Origin: Listeria seeligeri serovar 1/2b str. SLCC3954
Lineage (GTDB): Bacteria > Bacillota > Bacilli > Lactobacillales > Listeriaceae
Reading direction: 5' to 3'
DNA length: 64,000 bases
NCBI RefSeq assembly: GCF_000027145.1
Contig: NC_013891.1
Span: 1,736,001 to 1,800,000 of the forward strand
How positions within the stretch are numbered: position 1 is the stretch's first letter; the number at the start of each line of letters is the position of its first letter. The position numbers were made by a program, and so were the translations under genes. The notes beneath the pieces are model-generated. The model had not been told where the DNA came from, did no database searches, and was given only the letters and a program-made list of their open reading frames with translations. Shown one piece after another: positions 35,604 through 51,239 of this stretch.

Positions 35604-36533
35604 ATTATTTTCTTTGATAAATAAATCTGTGTCTGGAATATCATCAACACTAGCAAAAAATTCAATATGTTGTTTTAAGTTACTGAATGTCATCGGTGTT
35701 TCTCCGCCTAGTTCTCCGTCGAGGTTAATCAGCATTTTGTCTTCCGAAGTAACAACTACTTTTTCAGATTTTACATAGATGACATTCGGTTCTTTAATAT
35801 GATCGCCCCGGAGAGCTAATGTTACTAAACGAATAAATTCAGCTAAATTTACTTTTTTAACAATGATTAAGGAAAATTTACCATCGTCTAATTTAGCATC
35901 AGGAGCAATTTTTTCAAAACCACCGATTGAATTGGTTAGCCCTAATAGGAAAAACATGATTTCTCCTTCAAAAATGCCTTGGTCATATTCCACTTTTACT
36001 TTGGTAGCTTTTAAAGATGGCAGCATTTCAATTCCTTTTAAGTAATAAGCGAGTTGTCCAAGCATTGTTTTTAGTCGGCTTGGAACGTCATAGGTCAATT
36101 CCGTTAAACGTCCACCACCACCGATATTAATAAAATAAGTATCATTAGCTTTACCGATATCCATTGCGACACTCTGACCAGCGGCAATAATTTTAGTGGC
36201 TTTTATGACATCTCTTGGGACACGAATGGCTCTTGCAAAGTCATTTGTAGTACCTGTTGGAATGATGCCTACTTTTGGGCGATAGTCTTGCTCTGCGATA
36301 CCATTGATTACTTCATTAATGGTTCCGTCTCCACCAGCTGCAACAATTAAATCGTATTTAGCTTTCACAGCTTCCTCAGCGGCGTGCTTAGCGTCATCCG
36401 GTTCTGCCGTTGTGGCATGCGCAGATGTAATGTATCCAGCTTGCTCTAATATCGAAAGGACATCTGCAAGACTTTTTTTAATGATTTCTCTTCCAGATGT
36501 GGGATTATAAATGACTCGAGCATGTTTTTGCAT
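35601..36533 (-). CDS. dagK: Diacylglycerol kinase, DagK/YegS family
   Basis: A 310-residue soluble lipid kinase that recycles diacylglycerol, a by-product of lipoteichoic acid synthesis, to phosphatidic acid. The ATP-binding GGDGT motif lies at 67-71 (AAGGDGTINEV), with IPTGTTNDFARA following and the structural metal site in the C-terminal half (DGKFSLIIVKK, NLDGELGGETP). Length agrees with Staphylococcus DgkB (about 315). AAGGAG precedes ATG 36533. It is a single-gene unit directly after the gat genes. Confidence 0.95.
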   Translation of the reverse strand: MQKHARVIYNPTSGREIIKKSLADVLSILEQAGYITSAHATTAEPDDAKHAAEEAVKAKYDLIVAAGGDGTINEVINGIAEQDYRPKVGIIPTGTTNDFARAIRVPRDVIKATKIIAAGQSVAMDIGKANDTYFINIGGGGRLTELTYDVPSRLKTMLGQLAYYLKGIEMLPSLKATKVKVEYDQGIFEGEIMFFLLGLTNSIGGFEKIAPDAKLDDGKFSLIIVKKVNLAEFIRLVTLALRGDHIKEPNVIYVKSEKVVVTSEDKMLINLDGELGGETPMTFSNLKQHIEFFASVDDIPDTDLFIKENN

Positions 36534-36603
36534 TTTGTTCGTCCTCTCCTTACTCTAACAGCGTTGTTCAAATGAAAAGCGCATTTTGACACATGATAGT
36601 AAT

Positions 36604-36612
36604 ATTATAGCA
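36604..36612 (-). promoter_or_regulatory. Extended -10 promoter of dagK
   Basis: TGCTATAAT on the minus strand (36604-36612) is an extended -10 without a good -35, about 70 bases before the start codon. Confidence 0.55.
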
Positions 36613-36638
36613 AATTTCACGATGAAAGCCTAATAAAT

Positions 36639-36668
36639 AAAGCAGTGAAGAGTAACCCTCACTGCTTT
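36639..36668 (-). terminator. Terminator after gatB
   Basis: AAAGCAGTGA (36639-36648) pairs with TCACTGCTTT (36659-36668); the minus-strand 3' side continues ATTTATT. It lies four bases beyond the gatB stop. Confidence 0.8.
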
Positions 36669-36671
36669 GTT

Positions 36672-38102
36672 TTAGCGTTTATTCATTTCTTCTAGTAATA
36701 ATTTATTAACCATTGGCGGATTTGCTTGGCCTTTTGTTGCTTTCATTACTTGACCAACTAAGAAGCCAACAGCACGATCTTTCCCGTTTTTATAGTCGGT
36801 AATTGATTGTTCGTTATTGTCTAGAATTTCTCCGATGATTGTCCGTAATGCACCTTCATCAGAAATTTGAACTAAACCTTTATCTTTAACTACTTGTTCT
36901 GCATCGCCGCCATTTAAAGCTAGTTCACGGAAAACTTTTTTGGCGATTTTAGAAGAGATTGTTCCTGCTTCGATTAGCTTAATCATGCCAGCTAAGTTTT
37001 CAGGTGTTAAGCCGGTTTCATGCAATTCTTTTTGTTCTGCATTTAAATAAGCAGAAACTTCACCCATCAACCAGTTAGAAGCTTGTTTCGCATCTGCTCC
37101 AGCTTTAATAGTAGCTTCAAAGAAATCTGACATTTCTTTTGTTAAAGTAAGTACCATCGCATCATATGCTGGTAGACCAAGATCGTTAATGTAACGAATT
37201 TGGCGTTTGTCTGGGAGTTCAGGAATTTCAGCACGGATACGTTCTTTCCATGCTTCATCAATGAATAAATCAACTAAATCAGGCTCTGGGAAATAACGAT
37301 AATCATCTGAACCTTCTTTAATACGCATCAAAGAAGTTTTTCCAGTTGCTTCTTCAAAACGGCGAGTTTCTTGTTCGATAATTCCACCAGAAAGAAGTAC
37401 TTCTGCTTGGCGTTTTTCTTCGTATTCAATCCCTTTACGGACATTGTTAAATGAGTTTAAGTTTTTCAGCTCTGTTTTTACCCCAAATTCTTCTTGGCCA
37501 ATTGGACGGATAGAAATATTGGCATCACAACGCATGGAGCCTTCTTCCATTTTCACATCAGATACACCGGTATATTGGATAATCGATTTTAATTTTTCAA
37601 GATATGCATATGCTTCTTCCGCAGAACGAATATCTGGTTCAGAAACGATTTCGATTAGTGGTGTTCCTTGACGGTTAATATCCACTAATGAATAACCATG
37701 GGATGTATGGGTATTTTTACCAGCATCTTCTTCTAAATGAAGACGAGTAATCCCGATTTTTTTCTTTTTACCACCTACTTCAATTTCAATCCAGCCATGT
37801 TCGCCGATTGGTTTATCGAATTGAGAAATTTGGTATGCTTTGGGATTATCTGGATAAAAATAGTTTTTGCGGTCGAATTTTGTATGTTCAGCAATTTCAC
37901 AATTAATCGCCATCGCAGCTTTCATTCCGAATTCTACCGCGCGTTTATTTAATACAGGTAAAACGCCTGGCATACCTAAGTCTACCACCGTTGTATTTGT
38001 ATTTGGTTCTGCTCCAAAATGAGCTGGCGCAGAAGAAAATATTTTTGAATTGGTTTTTAACTCTACGTGAACCTCAAGTCCAATAACTGTTTCAAAATTC
38101 AT
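36672..38102 (-). CDS. gatB: Asp/Glu-tRNA amidotransferase subunit B
   Basis: A 476-residue subunit that binds the mischarged tRNA and phosphorylates the Glu or Asp side chain before amidation. The N-terminal cradle carries the motif IGLEVHVEL and EEDAGKNTH; the C-terminal YqeY-like tail (about 330-476) contacts tRNA. Normal length. ATG 38102 is preceded by AGGAGG. Third gene of gatC-gatA-gatB, 11 bases after gatA. Confidence 0.98.
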   Translation of the reverse strand: MNFETVIGLEVHVELKTNSKIFSSAPAHFGAEPNTNTTVVDLGMPGVLPVLNKRAVEFGMKAAMAINCEIAEHTKFDRKNYFYPDNPKAYQISQFDKPIGEHGWIEIEVGGKKKKIGITRLHLEEDAGKNTHTSHGYSLVDINRQGTPLIEIVSEPDIRSAEEAYAYLEKLKSIIQYTGVSDVKMEEGSMRCDANISIRPIGQEEFGVKTELKNLNSFNNVRKGIEYEEKRQAEVLLSGGIIEQETRRFEEATGKTSLMRIKEGSDDYRYFPEPDLVDLFIDEAWKERIRAEIPELPDKRQIRYINDLGLPAYDAMVLTLTKEMSDFFEATIKAGADAKQASNWLMGEVSAYLNAEQKELHETGLTPENLAGMIKLIEAGTISSKIAKKVFRELALNGGDAEQVVKDKGLVQISDEGALRTIIGEILDNNEQSITDYKNGKDRAVGFLVGQVMKATKGQANPPMVNKLLLEEMNKR

Positions 38103-38113
38103 TGCTACGCCTC

Positions 38114-39565
38114 CTATAAGTTTGGTTTTTCTTTATGGAATGTGGTCGCTTGTTCAAATGCATGAGCGACCTTGTACAGTAAAGATTCTTCAAAATAATT
38201 ACCGATAATTTGTAAACCAACTGGTAAACCGTCTGAGAATCCACAAGGAACAGAAATTGCTGGTACACCTGATAAGTTAATCGGAACAGTCAAAATGTCA
38301 TTGGAATACATCGTAATTGGATCATTAATCATTCCGTCAATTTTAAATGCTGTTGTTGGAGAACTTGGTCCAATAATAACATCATAGTTTTCAAATACAT
38401 TCACAAAATCTTGCTTGATTAACGTACGAGCTTGTTGTGCTTTTTTGTAGTAAGCATCGTAATAACCAGAACTAAGTGCATATGTTCCAAGCATAATCCG
38501 ACGTTTTACTTCATCACCAAATCCTTCCGAACGAGTTTTCTTATAAAGTTCTTCCAGAGTAGTAGCATTCGGTGAGCGATAACCATAACGAACACCGTCA
38601 AAACGGGATAAGTTAGAAGAAGCTTCACTAGATGCTAAAATATAATAACTCGCAACGCCATATTCTGAATGAGGTAAAGAAACTTCATCCCAAGTAGCGC
38701 CAAGTTTTTCTAATGTTTTAAGTGCGTCTAATACTGCTTGTTTCACACCAGGATCTACACCCTCGCCTAGATATTCTTTAGGGACACCAATACGAAGTCC
38801 TTTGATATCACCAGTTAAGCTATCAGAAAAGCGCTCTACTGGTTGGTTAATGGAAGTAGAATCATTCGCATCCAAACCAGAAATCGCTTCAAGTAAGTAT
38901 GCATTGTCCTCTACATTTTTCGTGATAGGTCCGATTTGATCTAATGACGAAGCGAACGCGATTAAGCCAAAACGAGAAACACGGCCATATGTAGGTTTCA
39001 TACCGACTACCCCACAAAAAGCTGCTGGTTGGCGAATCGATCCACCAGTATCACTACCGAGTGAAAATAATACTTCCCCAGCTGCAACTGCAGAAGCACT
39101 ACCACCAGAAGATCCACCAGGAACACGTGATAAATCCCATGGGTTATGCGTTTTGTGGAAATACGATGTTTCTGTAGAAGATCCCATCGCAAATTCGTCC
39201 ATGTTTAATTTCCCAATATTGATTGTTTGTGCATTTTTTAATTTAGAAACAACAGTTGCATCATAAATCGGATCAAAGTTTTCTAAAATTTTACTTGCGG
39301 CAGTAGTACGTAAATTTTTTGTAACGATATTATCTTTAATACCAATTGGCATACCGGCAAGCATGTTGTTTGGATCAATTCCAGCATCGCCAAGCTCTTC
39401 CGCTACACCAAGTGCTGTTTCTTTATTTAAAGTGATAAACGAACCGACTTTGTCCTCTACGGCTTCGATTCGGTTAAATGATTCTGTTACTAAATCAAAC
39501 GGTGTGATTTCTTTTTTTACTAATTTATCGTGTAATTCTTTTACTGAAAAATCAAATAAGCCCAA
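38114..39565 (-). CDS. gatA: Asp/Glu-tRNA amidotransferase subunit A
   Basis: A 483-residue amidase-signature enzyme that releases ammonia from glutamine. The Ser-cisSer-Lys triad is visible in [10 protein letters not shown] and [17 protein letters not shown] choose TTG 39565 ([15 protein letters not shown]) because AAGGAGGG lies just upstream and it fits the family N-terminus; an open frame extends to 39643 but would overlap gatC and lacks a ribosome site. With this start, 22 bases separate it from gatC. Confidence 0.97.
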   Translation of the reverse strand: MGLFDFSVKELHDKLVKKEITPFDLVTESFNRIEAVEDKVGSFITLNKETALGVAEELGDAGIDPNNMLAGMPIGIKDNIVTKNLRTTAASKILENFDPIYDATVVSKLKNAQTINIGKLNMDEFAMGSSTETSYFHKTHNPWDLSRVPGGSSGGSASAVAAGEVLFSLGSDTGGSIRQPAAFCGVVGMKPTYGRVSRFGLIAFASSLDQIGPITKNVEDNAYLLEAISGLDANDSTSINQPVERFSDSLTGDIKGLRIGVPKEYLGEGVDPGVKQAVLDALKTLEKLGATWDEVSLPHSEYGVASYYILASSEASSNLSRFDGVRYGYRSPNATTLEELYKKTRSEGFGDEVKRRIMLGTYALSSGYYDAYYKKAQQARTLIKQDFVNVFENYDVIIGPSSPTTAFKIDGMINDPITMYSNDILTVPINLSGVPAISVPCGFSDGLPVGLQIIGNYFEESLLYKVAHAFEQATTFHKEKPNL

Positions 39566-39587
39566 AATATTTTCCCTCCTTAGCGTA

Positions 39588-39881
39588 TTATTGCTCCATA
39601 ATTGTTGGTACTTTAAACATACCGTCTTGTTCGTCTGGTGCATTTTTTAGCACTTCTTTACGATCAAGCCCTTTAGTTGCCACGTCCTCGCGTAATACAT
39701 TGGAAACATCTATTGCATGGCTGGTTGGTTCGACATTACTTGTATCTAGTGTATTTAATTGCTCCACTAGCTCAATAATTTTACCAAGTTGACCAGCGAA
39801 AGCAGTTGCTTCATTTTCTGAAACTTCTAATTTGGCAAGGTTTGCTACTTTTTCTACGGTTTCTTTTGATATATTCGACAA
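39588..39881 (-). CDS. gatC: Asp/Glu-tRNA amidotransferase subunit C
   Basis: A 97-residue belt-like subunit that holds GatA and GatB together. The sequence ([21 protein letters not shown], quoted to 20 residues as [20 protein letters not shown], and [12 protein letters not shown]) is typical. The start is TTG 39881 behind AAGGAGG. First gene of gatCAB. Confidence 0.96.
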   Translation of the reverse strand: MSNISKETVEKVANLAKLEVSENEATAFAGQLGKIIELVEQLNTLDTSNVEPTSHAIDVSNVLREDVATKGLDRKEVLKNAPDEQDGMFKVPTIMEQ

Positions 39882-39922
39882 AATGCCATCCTCCTTTTTA
39901 ATGATACTTTCTATGTAACAAA

Positions 39923-39988
39923 GCTTCCCGCCTGATTAAATGGGAAGAACTGTTCTCTCCTGCATAATTATACAACAGGAAAGAACAA
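39923..39988 (-). promoter_or_regulatory. gatCAB upstream region: two hairpins around a TATAAT box
   Basis: Arms 39950-39962 and 39976-39988 form a 13-base stem with two imperfect pairs; its loop contains TATAAT (minus strand, 39966-39971). A second stem, CTTCCC/GGGAAG (39923-39946), follows. No U-run follows either stem, so they are not classical terminators for camS. The TATAAT may be the gatCAB -10 (its -35 is poor), flanked by the inverted repeat. Confidence 0.5.
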
Positions 39989-40004
39989 TTCGCATTGTTT
40001 TTTG

Positions 40005-45351
<5,347 letters not shown>

Positions 45352-45415
45352 TTGCATTCTCCTATACACCACCATACAAACATTTGTTCTTATTTTATCA
45401 TACTACACTTTATAT

Positions 45416-46093
45416 TCAAACCGTTTTCTTCTTAAAAATTGCTGCGGTTTCCAGTGCTGCTTCTAAATCTTCATAGAGAACGTTGCCGACAATAATTGTG
45501 TCTGCATACTTCGCCATTTCTCTAGCTTGCTCTTTTGAACGAATTCCGCCGCCATACCAAAGTTTTGTTTCATTAAGCACACCACTTGCTGCTTTAACAA
45601 CCTCTGGATCTCCATATGTGCCACTGTACTCCATATAAAAAATGGGCAGATGAAAAATATTCTCTGCTAACCTAGCATAGGCAACGATATCTTCTTTAGT
45701 TAGATCTGTCTCTGCCTCTGTTAACTTGGCAGCTTTTGCTTCTTTATTTAAAATGACGTATCCTTCTGATGTTACTCGTTTCCATGGGATAAAATCGCCC
45801 ATTTGTTTGATTAATTCTTGGTGAAGTCCGAGCGTCCATTTGTTATTTGTTGTATTTAAAACAACTGGAATCAAAAAATGTTCCGCTTCTGGTAAAATCA
45901 TCGCTTCATCACTTACTTCTAAAAAAATGGGTAAGTCTGTTTCCACGAGTGACTCGTACAGTTTTTCCACTGCATCTAAGTATAAATTATCTGTTCCACC
46001 AATAATAAATCCATCGGTTCCAGAATGAACAAGCTTTGCTATAACATTATGAGGTAAATTCTTTGCTGGGTCTAACTTAAATAAATGCTTCAT
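45416..46093 (-). CDS. pcrB: Heptaprenylglyceryl phosphate synthase PcrB
   Basis: A 225-residue TIM-barrel prenyltransferase related to archaeal geranylgeranylglyceryl phosphate synthase; in Bacillales it joins heptaprenyl diphosphate to glycerol-1-phosphate. Seen here: FIIGGTDNLY, MEYSGTYGDPEVVKAA and GGGIRSKEQAREMAKYAD, the phosphate-binding loops. ATG 46093 follows GGAGGGG. First gene of the helicase/ligase operon, 64 bases ahead of pcrA. Confidence 0.96.
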   Translation of the reverse strand: MKHLFKLDPAKNLPHNVIAKLVHSGTDGFIIGGTDNLYLDAVEKLYESLVETDLPIFLEVSDEAMILPEAEHFLIPVVLNTTNNKWTLGLHQELIKQMGDFIPWKRVTSEGYVILNKEAKAAKLTEAETDLTKEDIVAYARLAENIFHLPIFYMEYSGTYGDPEVVKAASGVLNETKLWYGGGIRSKEQAREMAKYADTIIVGNVLYEDLEAALETAAIFKKKTV

Positions 46094-46126
46094 CTGCCCC
46101 TCCAAGTATCTATTATGGGATATCTT

Positions 46127-46135
46127 ATTATAGCA
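46127..46135 (-). promoter_or_regulatory. Extended -10 promoter of pcrB-pcrA-ligA-camS
   Basis: TGCTATAAT on the minus strand (46127-46135) lies about 35 bases before the pcrB start; the -35 is weak, as allowed by the TG extension. Confidence 0.6.
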
Positions 46136-46206
46136 TTAGTTGCATGTCGCCGCATCCTTCCCAAAGCAATTTTTAACTTTTTTTAAGCTTTTTTGTCCAA
46201 TTGATG

Positions 46207-46235
46207 TTGGGCTAGCTTTTATTTTATGGTATGAT
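46207..46235 (+). promoter_or_regulatory. Promoter of the sodium-dependent transporter gene
   Basis: TTGGGC (46207-46212) and TATGAT (46230-46235) are 17 bases apart, with TG two bases ahead of the -10 (TGGTATGAT). Divergent from the pcrB promoter. Confidence 0.7.
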
Positions 46236-46296
46236 GGGGAAAATTTGATTTAATTTACATAATAAAGCTTACATAAAAAATGGAAAAGAGGTTATT

Positions 46297-47652
46297 ATGC
46301 AGGAAAAAAGGGAAGAATGGGGTTCAAAAGTCGGATTTATTTTAGCATCTGCTGGGTCCGCAATAGGAATTGGTGCAATTTGGAAATTACCATATGTAGC
46401 AGCAACTGCAGGTGGTGGCGCATTTTTCTTGTTATTCTTAGTTTTAACATTGCTTGTTGTTATGCCACTTTTAATTGCTGAATTCGTGATTGGGCGAGGT
46501 TCTGGCGGGGATGCTCTTCAGGCTTATAAAACACTTGCTCCAGGTTCAAAATGGAATTTACTAGGAAAACTAGGTGTAGTTGGCGCGAGTATTTTATTTT
46601 CATTTTATAGTGTTGTCGGTGGTTGGATTATTACTTATTTGATTAAAGCTATTTCAGGTGGGATTGCCGGGCAAAGTCAAGCAAGTCTGTTACATGATTT
46701 CCAAGTGACAACTGCTAACCCTTGGATATCGGTCGGCGCAACTATTTTGTTTATTTTGCTGAATGTTATTGTTATTAGTCGCGGAGTTGTTAGTGGGATT
46801 GAAAAAATGAGCAAGTTTATGATGCCTGCGTTGTTCATTTTGTTTATTGTTTTAATTATTAGATCGTTAACACTGCCAGGCGCAATGGAAGGTGTCGCAT
46901 TTTTCTTACGTCCAGATTTTAGTCATTTTACAGCTCAAACGGTACTTATTACACTTGGGCAGGCATTCTTCTCCCTTAGTGTCGGGATTTCAGTAATGGT
47001 CACTTATAGTTCTTATTTGAATCGTTCGGTTAGTTTGCCTCAGTCGGCGATATCCGTTTCACTTATGAATGTTTTTGTTTCTCTACTCGCTGGCTTAGCA
47101 ATTTTCCCAGCAGCATTTGCTTTTGACATTACACCAGACGCAGGTCCAGGGTTACTTTTCGTTATTTTACCATCCATTTTTAATCAAATGCCATTAGGTT
47201 TGTTATTCTTTATTATCTTCTTAGTTCTTTTCCTATTCGCCGCGCTGACTTCGAGTTTTTCGATGTTAGAAGCGACTGTTGCACCATTAATGAGCAGTGG
47301 TTTTAGTCGAAAAAAAGCTAGTATCGGAATGGGTTTAGTGATTATTTTAATGGCGATTCCAAGTGCACTAAGTTTTGGTGTTTGGAGTGAGGTGCAGATT
47401 TTTGGGCTAAGCATATTTGATGCTGCTGATTACTTAGTATCCAATATTATTTTACCCGTGGGTGCTTTATTTATTGCTATTTTTGTTGGTTACAGGTTAC
47501 CTCGTGAATTACTACTAAAAGAGTTTACTACGAGTAGCCACTTTGGAAAGAAAATTTTTATTGTTTGGTTATTTTTAATTAAATACATTGCTCCGATTGC
47601 GATTATTCTTGTTTTCCTTTCTGCAACTGGAATCATCGACTTTTTCTTTTAA
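46297..47652 (+). CDS. Sodium-dependent amino-acid transporter (NSS/SNF family)
   Basis: A 451-residue membrane protein with about eleven transmembrane segments and the LeuT fold. The first helix has the signature SAGSAIGIGAIWKLPYVAAT, where NSS proteins bind substrate and sodium. Bacterial members carry hydrophobic or aromatic amino acids; the exact substrate is unknown. ATG 46297 follows GAAAAGAGG. Single gene with its own promoter and a terminator shared with the small membrane protein. Confidence 0.94.
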   Translation: MQEKREEWGSKVGFILASAGSAIGIGAIWKLPYVAATAGGGAFFLLFLVLTLLVVMPLLIAEFVIGRGSGGDALQAYKTLAPGSKWNLLGKLGVVGASILFSFYSVVGGWIITYLIKAISGGIAGQSQASLLHDFQVTTANPWISVGATILFILLNVIVISRGVVSGIEKMSKFMMPALFILFIVLIIRSLTLPGAMEGVAFFLRPDFSHFTAQTVLITLGQAFFSLSVGISVMVTYSSYLNRSVSLPQSAISVSLMNVFVSLLAGLAIFPAAFAFDITPDAGPGLLFVILPSIFNQMPLGLLFFIIFLVLFLFAALTSSFSMLEATVAPLMSSGFSRKKASIGMGLVIILMAIPSALSFGVWSEVQIFGLSIFDAADYLVSNIILPVGALFIAIFVGYRLPRELLLKEFTTSSHFGKKIFIVWLFLIKYIAPIAIILVFLSATGIIDFFF

Positions 47653-47654
47653 TC

Positions 47655-47698
47655 AAAAAAGCAATCTGCTAAAATTTCTTAGCGAGATTGCTTTTTTT
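47655..47698. terminator. Bidirectional terminator
   Basis: AAAAAAGCAATCT (47655-47667) and AGATTGCTTTTTT (47685-47697) form a long stem with T-runs on both strands, ending the transporter gene and the convergent 84-residue gene, whose stop codon it overlaps. Confidence 0.88.
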
Positions 47699-47951
47699 AA
47701 ATTGCCATAAGTACGATGCTTGTTACACAAATGAGGATGCCGCTTAGACCAATTGCTGTTCCAATTGCTCGTTTTTCTTTTACATTGGCAAGTGTCGTGA
47801 AAATAAAGCAGATAATAAAGACCCAATGCCATAATAAAGAGAAATCAAGTCCTACACCGGTTAAAACCATATTAATGATAAAGTAAATAACCGCAATTGC
47901 AAGAATAGAAATAATGACAAGTTGATAGGTCTTACTATTAGATTTCTTCAA
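47697..47951 (-). CDS. Small membrane protein of unknown function (84 aa)
   Basis: Three transmembrane segments are predicted (about 10-30, 37-55 and 63-83), with a lysine-rich N-terminus (MKKSNSK) and KEKR between helices 2 and 3. I recognise no family. The start is TTG 47951 behind AGGGGTG, 17 bases after yerC, so it is probably translated from the yerC transcript. Confidence 0.78.
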   Translation of the reverse strand: MKKSNSKTYQLVIISILAIAVIYFIINMVLTGVGLDFSLLWHWVFIICFIFTTLANVKEKRAIGTAIGLSGILICVTSIVLMAI

Positions 47952-47968
47952 GTTACACCCCTACCAAT

Positions 47969-48265
47969 CTATTCTGGCTTTGTCATTCTTGAAAATACAA
48001 CATCGTACATGTCATTGCCATAATGAAGTGAACGTTTTACTCGTGAAATAGTTGCTGTACTTGCGCCTGTTTCTGATTCAATCACATTATATGTTTTGCC
48101 ATCATGAAGCATTTTTGCGACTTGAAAACGTTGAGCCATGGATTGTATTTCATTAACTGTACAAACATCATCAAAAAAAGCATAACATTCTTCTAAATTT
48201 TCCAATGTCAAAATCCCTTGGAAAAATTCATCCAGTCCTTGTCCACGCAACTTCTCTATTTGCAT
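47969..48265 (-). CDS. yerC: TrpR/YerC family DNA-binding protein
   Basis: A 98-residue helical protein of the TrpR-like YerC/YecD family. The HTH lies at about 60-82 (YNVIESETGASTATISRVKR). In Bacillus it sits in the same neighbourhood of pcrB and pur genes; its target genes are unknown to me. ATG 48265 follows GGAGG; a longer frame to 48304 lacks a ribosome site. Confidence 0.9.
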   Translation of the reverse strand: MQIEKLRGQGLDEFFQGILTLENLEECYAFFDDVCTVNEIQSMAQRFQVAKMLHDGKTYNVIESETGASTATISRVKRSLHYGNDMYDVVFSRMTKPE

Positions 48266-48361
48266 ATCTTTACCTCCAAATAATCTCATATATCCTACTT
48301 TCATATTTTAACGTACCAACGTGTAAAACACAACCGTTACTCCTTTCTATACCAAACAAAA

Positions 48362-48397
48362 AAGCGCTATCTCAGAAAATTTACTAAGATAGCACTT
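48362..48397 (-). terminator. Terminator of the purine operon
   Basis: AGCGCTATCT (48363-48372) and AGATAGCACT (48387-48396) pair with one mismatch; on the minus strand seven T follow. It begins right after the purD stop at 48402. Confidence 0.85.
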
Positions 48398-48401
48398 TAT
48401 A

Positions 48402-49664
48402 TTATTCTGCTTTTGTACCGATATCCATCCGGTAAAAGAAATGAGGATTATCTAATTTTTGCATTTCTGGATAAAGTAACGTTCTTGCTTCTGTCATGTC
48501 GTTTGCTTCTTTAGCTAATAAAAGAACCCGACCCCCATCAGAAACAAAATCATCATCCTCGATTTGTTTTGTGCCGGCATGATAAACGCCAATATCCGCC
48601 GAAATCTCATTTAAACCAGTTAACTTATTTCCTTTATCGTAATGATTTGGGTATCCTGCACTTGCTAATACTACTCCAAGTGTTATGCCCTCCGCTTTAA
48701 ATCTTACATCAGGCTTTTCATCGTTTAGTAATGCTAAGATTAACGCCGCAAAATCACTCTCTAAGCGCGGAAGTACAACTTGTGTTTCTGGATCGCCAAA
48801 TCTTGCATTAAACTCAATTACTTTTGGTCCCTCAGCTGTTAAAATAAGGCCAGCATAGAGAATTCCACGGAAATAGCGTCCTTCTTCTACCATTCCTTTA
48901 GCGGCAGGACGAAGAATTTCTTCTACAGCTTGTTCTACTACTTTTTGAGAGATATGAGGTACTGGTGAATAAGCACCCATCCCGCCAGTATTTGGTCCTT
49001 TATCCCCTTCATAGGCACGTTTATGGTCTTGAGCGATAGCCATTGGGTATACTTCTGTCCCATTAACAAAGGCCATTAAAGAGAACTCTTCGCCTGCAAG
49101 GAAATCCTCGATAACGACTTTAAGAGAGGCGTCACCAAATTTTTCTTCTAACATCATATCTTTTAACGCAAGAACGGCTTCTTCCATTTCTAATGCTACA
49201 GTCACGCCTTTTCCAGCTGCTAGTCCGTCTGCTTTAATAACAATCGGAACACCTTTTTGATCTAAATAGGCTTTAGCTTCCGAATAATCGGTAAATGTTT
49301 TCGAACTGGCTGTTGGAATAGCATATTTTTCCATGAATTGTTTAGCAAAATCCTTACTACCTTCAATTAATGCCGCATCTGCTGTTGGTCCAAATGCTTT
49401 AATTCCCGCAGCCTCAAAAGCATCTACTACTCCTTCTAAAAGTGGAACTTCTGGCCCCACAATCACAAAAGAAATCGCCTGTTCTTTAGCAAAACTAATT
49501 AAACCTACTTTATCTGTTTCTGCAATTGCTACAAGTTCAATATTGTCTAAGCTCATCCCATCATTCCCTGGTGCGCAAAAAACTTTTTCGACATTGTTCG
49601 ATTCCAATAATTTTTTACTAATAGCATGTTCTCTACCACCACTACCAACTACTAATAAATTCAT
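48402..49664 (-). CDS. purD: Phosphoribosylamine-glycine ligase (GAR synthetase)
   Basis: A 420-residue ATP-grasp ligase for step 2 of IMP synthesis. N-terminal VVGSGGREHAI is the family start, followed by VIKADGLAAGKGVTVA, GEEFSLMAFVNG and the ATP-grasp metal residues in IEFNARFGDPETQVVLPR. ATG 49664 follows AAGGACGTG. Last gene of the operon. Confidence 0.98.
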   Translation of the reverse strand: MNLLVVGSGGREHAISKKLLESNNVEKVFCAPGNDGMSLDNIELVAIAETDKVGLISFAKEQAISFVIVGPEVPLLEGVVDAFEAAGIKAFGPTADAALIEGSKDFAKQFMEKYAIPTASSKTFTDYSEAKAYLDQKGVPIVIKADGLAAGKGVTVALEMEEAVLALKDMMLEEKFGDASLKVVIEDFLAGEEFSLMAFVNGTEVYPMAIAQDHKRAYEGDKGPNTGGMGAYSPVPHISQKVVEQAVEEILRPAAKGMVEEGRYFRGILYAGLILTAEGPKVIEFNARFGDPETQVVLPRLESDFAALILALLNDEKPDVRFKAEGITLGVVLASAGYPNHYDKGNKLTGLNEISADIGVYHAGTKQIEDDDFVSDGGRVLLLAKEANDMTEARTLLYPEMQKLDNPHFFYRMDIGTKAE

Positions 49665-49690
49665 TTTATTACACGTCCTTTTTATGAGGA

Positions 49691-51220
49691 TTAATGTTTG
49701 AAGTGTCGTACATGGGTTAATACCATCGCGATGCCGTATTTATCAGCCATAGCAATGGAATCTTTATCTTTGATGGATCCACCTGGCTGAATAATAGCTG
49801 TAATTCCAGCTTTTGCTGCTGCTTCTACTGTATCATCCATTGGGAAAAACGCGTCCGATGCTAAAACTGCACCTTTTGCTTTAGAACCGGCTTGTTCGAG
49901 GGCAATTTGGGCTGATCCAATTCGGTTCATTTGACCTGCGCCAATGCCAAGTGTTTGTTTGTCAGTTCCAACTACAATTGCGTTAGACTTCACGTGTTTA
50001 ACGATTTTCCATTGTGCAAGTAAAGCCGTCATTTCCGAATCAGTTGGTTGTTTTGCAGTTACTACTTCATAAGTTGCTGGATCTTCCACAACTGTGTCAC
50101 TAGCTTGAATTAGTAAACCACCATTCACAGAAGTTTTTTCCAAACTTTCGCTACCACGAGTAAATGAAACCGTTAGTAACCGAATATTTTTCTTTCTCGA
50201 AAGAATCGCAAAAGCTTCTTCTGAAAAACTCGGTGCAATGATGATTTCTAGGAAAATTTTACTCATATGTTCAGCGGTTTTAGCATCTACTTCTTTATTT
50301 AAAGCCACAATCCCACCAAAAATGGATATTTCATCTGCTTCATAAGCTTTTAAATATGCTTCTTCAATCGTTGTACCTACGCCAACTCCGCATGGATTCA
50401 TATGTTTTACCGCAACAGCAACTGGCTCGCTAAATTCATTTGCAATTTTAAGGGCCGCATCAGTATCACGAATATTGTTGTACGATAATTCTTTACCATG
50501 TAATTGTTTCGCACTACTTATCGAATTTTCTACTGCTTGTGGTTCTGTATAAAAAGCTGCATCTTGGTGAGGATTTTCACCATAACGAAGCACTTGTTTT
50601 CGATTGTAAGTTAAAGTTACTTTTTCAGGGAAAGTTTCACCAGTAATATCTGTTAAATATTCAGCAATTAATGCGTCATAAGCTGCTGTATGTCGAAATA
50701 CTTTGGCAGCAAGGCGTTGTCTCGTTTCAAAAGTTGTTGCCCCGTGTTCACTTAATTCAGCAAGGACAGCTTCATAATCAGTAGAATCAACTACTACAGT
50801 CACTGCTGCATAATTTTTAGCAGCAGAACGAAGCATGGAAGGTCCGCCGATATCAATGTTTTCGATTGCTTCTTCTAGTGTAACACCTGGTTTTTGAATC
50901 GTCTCTTGGAAAGGATATAAATTAACTATTACTAAATCAATTGGTTGAATATGATGGGCCGCAATGGCTTCCATATGCTCCGCTGTATCACGTCTAGCAA
51001 GTAATCCGCCATGAATTGCTGGATGAAGTGTTTTCACTCGTCCATCAAGCATTTCTGGGAATTCCGTTACTTCTTCAATACCCGTTACCGGTACGCCTGC
51101 TTGTTCAAAAGCCGCTTTTGTTCCACCAGTTGAAATAATCTCCACACCAAGTTTTACTAATTCTTTCGCAAATGGCACAATGCCGTTTTTATCTGACACA
51201 CTAATAAGCGCTCTTTTCAT
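49691..51220 (-). CDS. purH: Bifunctional AICAR transformylase/IMP cyclohydrolase
   Basis: A 509-residue enzyme for the last two steps to IMP. The N-terminal cyclohydrolase domain (1-195, [43 protein letters not shown]) is followed by the formyltransferase, whose catalytic Lys-His pair lies in AVKHMNPCG. Normal length. GAGGGGAAGAG precedes ATG 51220. Confidence 0.98.
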   Translation of the reverse strand: MKRALISVSDKNGIVPFAKELVKLGVEIISTGGTKAAFEQAGVPVTGIEEVTEFPEMLDGRVKTLHPAIHGGLLARRDTAEHMEAIAAHHIQPIDLVIVNLYPFQETIQKPGVTLEEAIENIDIGGPSMLRSAAKNYAAVTVVVDSTDYEAVLAELSEHGATTFETRQRLAAKVFRHTAAYDALIAEYLTDITGETFPEKVTLTYNRKQVLRYGENPHQDAAFYTEPQAVENSISSAKQLHGKELSYNNIRDTDAALKIANEFSEPVAVAVKHMNPCGVGVGTTIEEAYLKAYEADEISIFGGIVALNKEVDAKTAEHMSKIFLEIIIAPSFSEEAFAILSRKKNIRLLTVSFTRGSESLEKTSVNGGLLIQASDTVVEDPATYEVVTAKQPTDSEMTALLAQWKIVKHVKSNAIVVGTDKQTLGIGAGQMNRIGSAQIALEQAGSKAKGAVLASDAFFPMDDTVEAAAKAGITAIIQPGGSIKDKDSIAMADKYGIAMVLTHVRHFKH

Positions 51221-51239
51221 GATATTGAATCTCTTCCCC

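Noticed and set aside
48205-48387. 60-codon plus-strand frame between yerC and purD
   Set aside because: It runs antisense through the yerC start and its promoter region, with no ribosome site.
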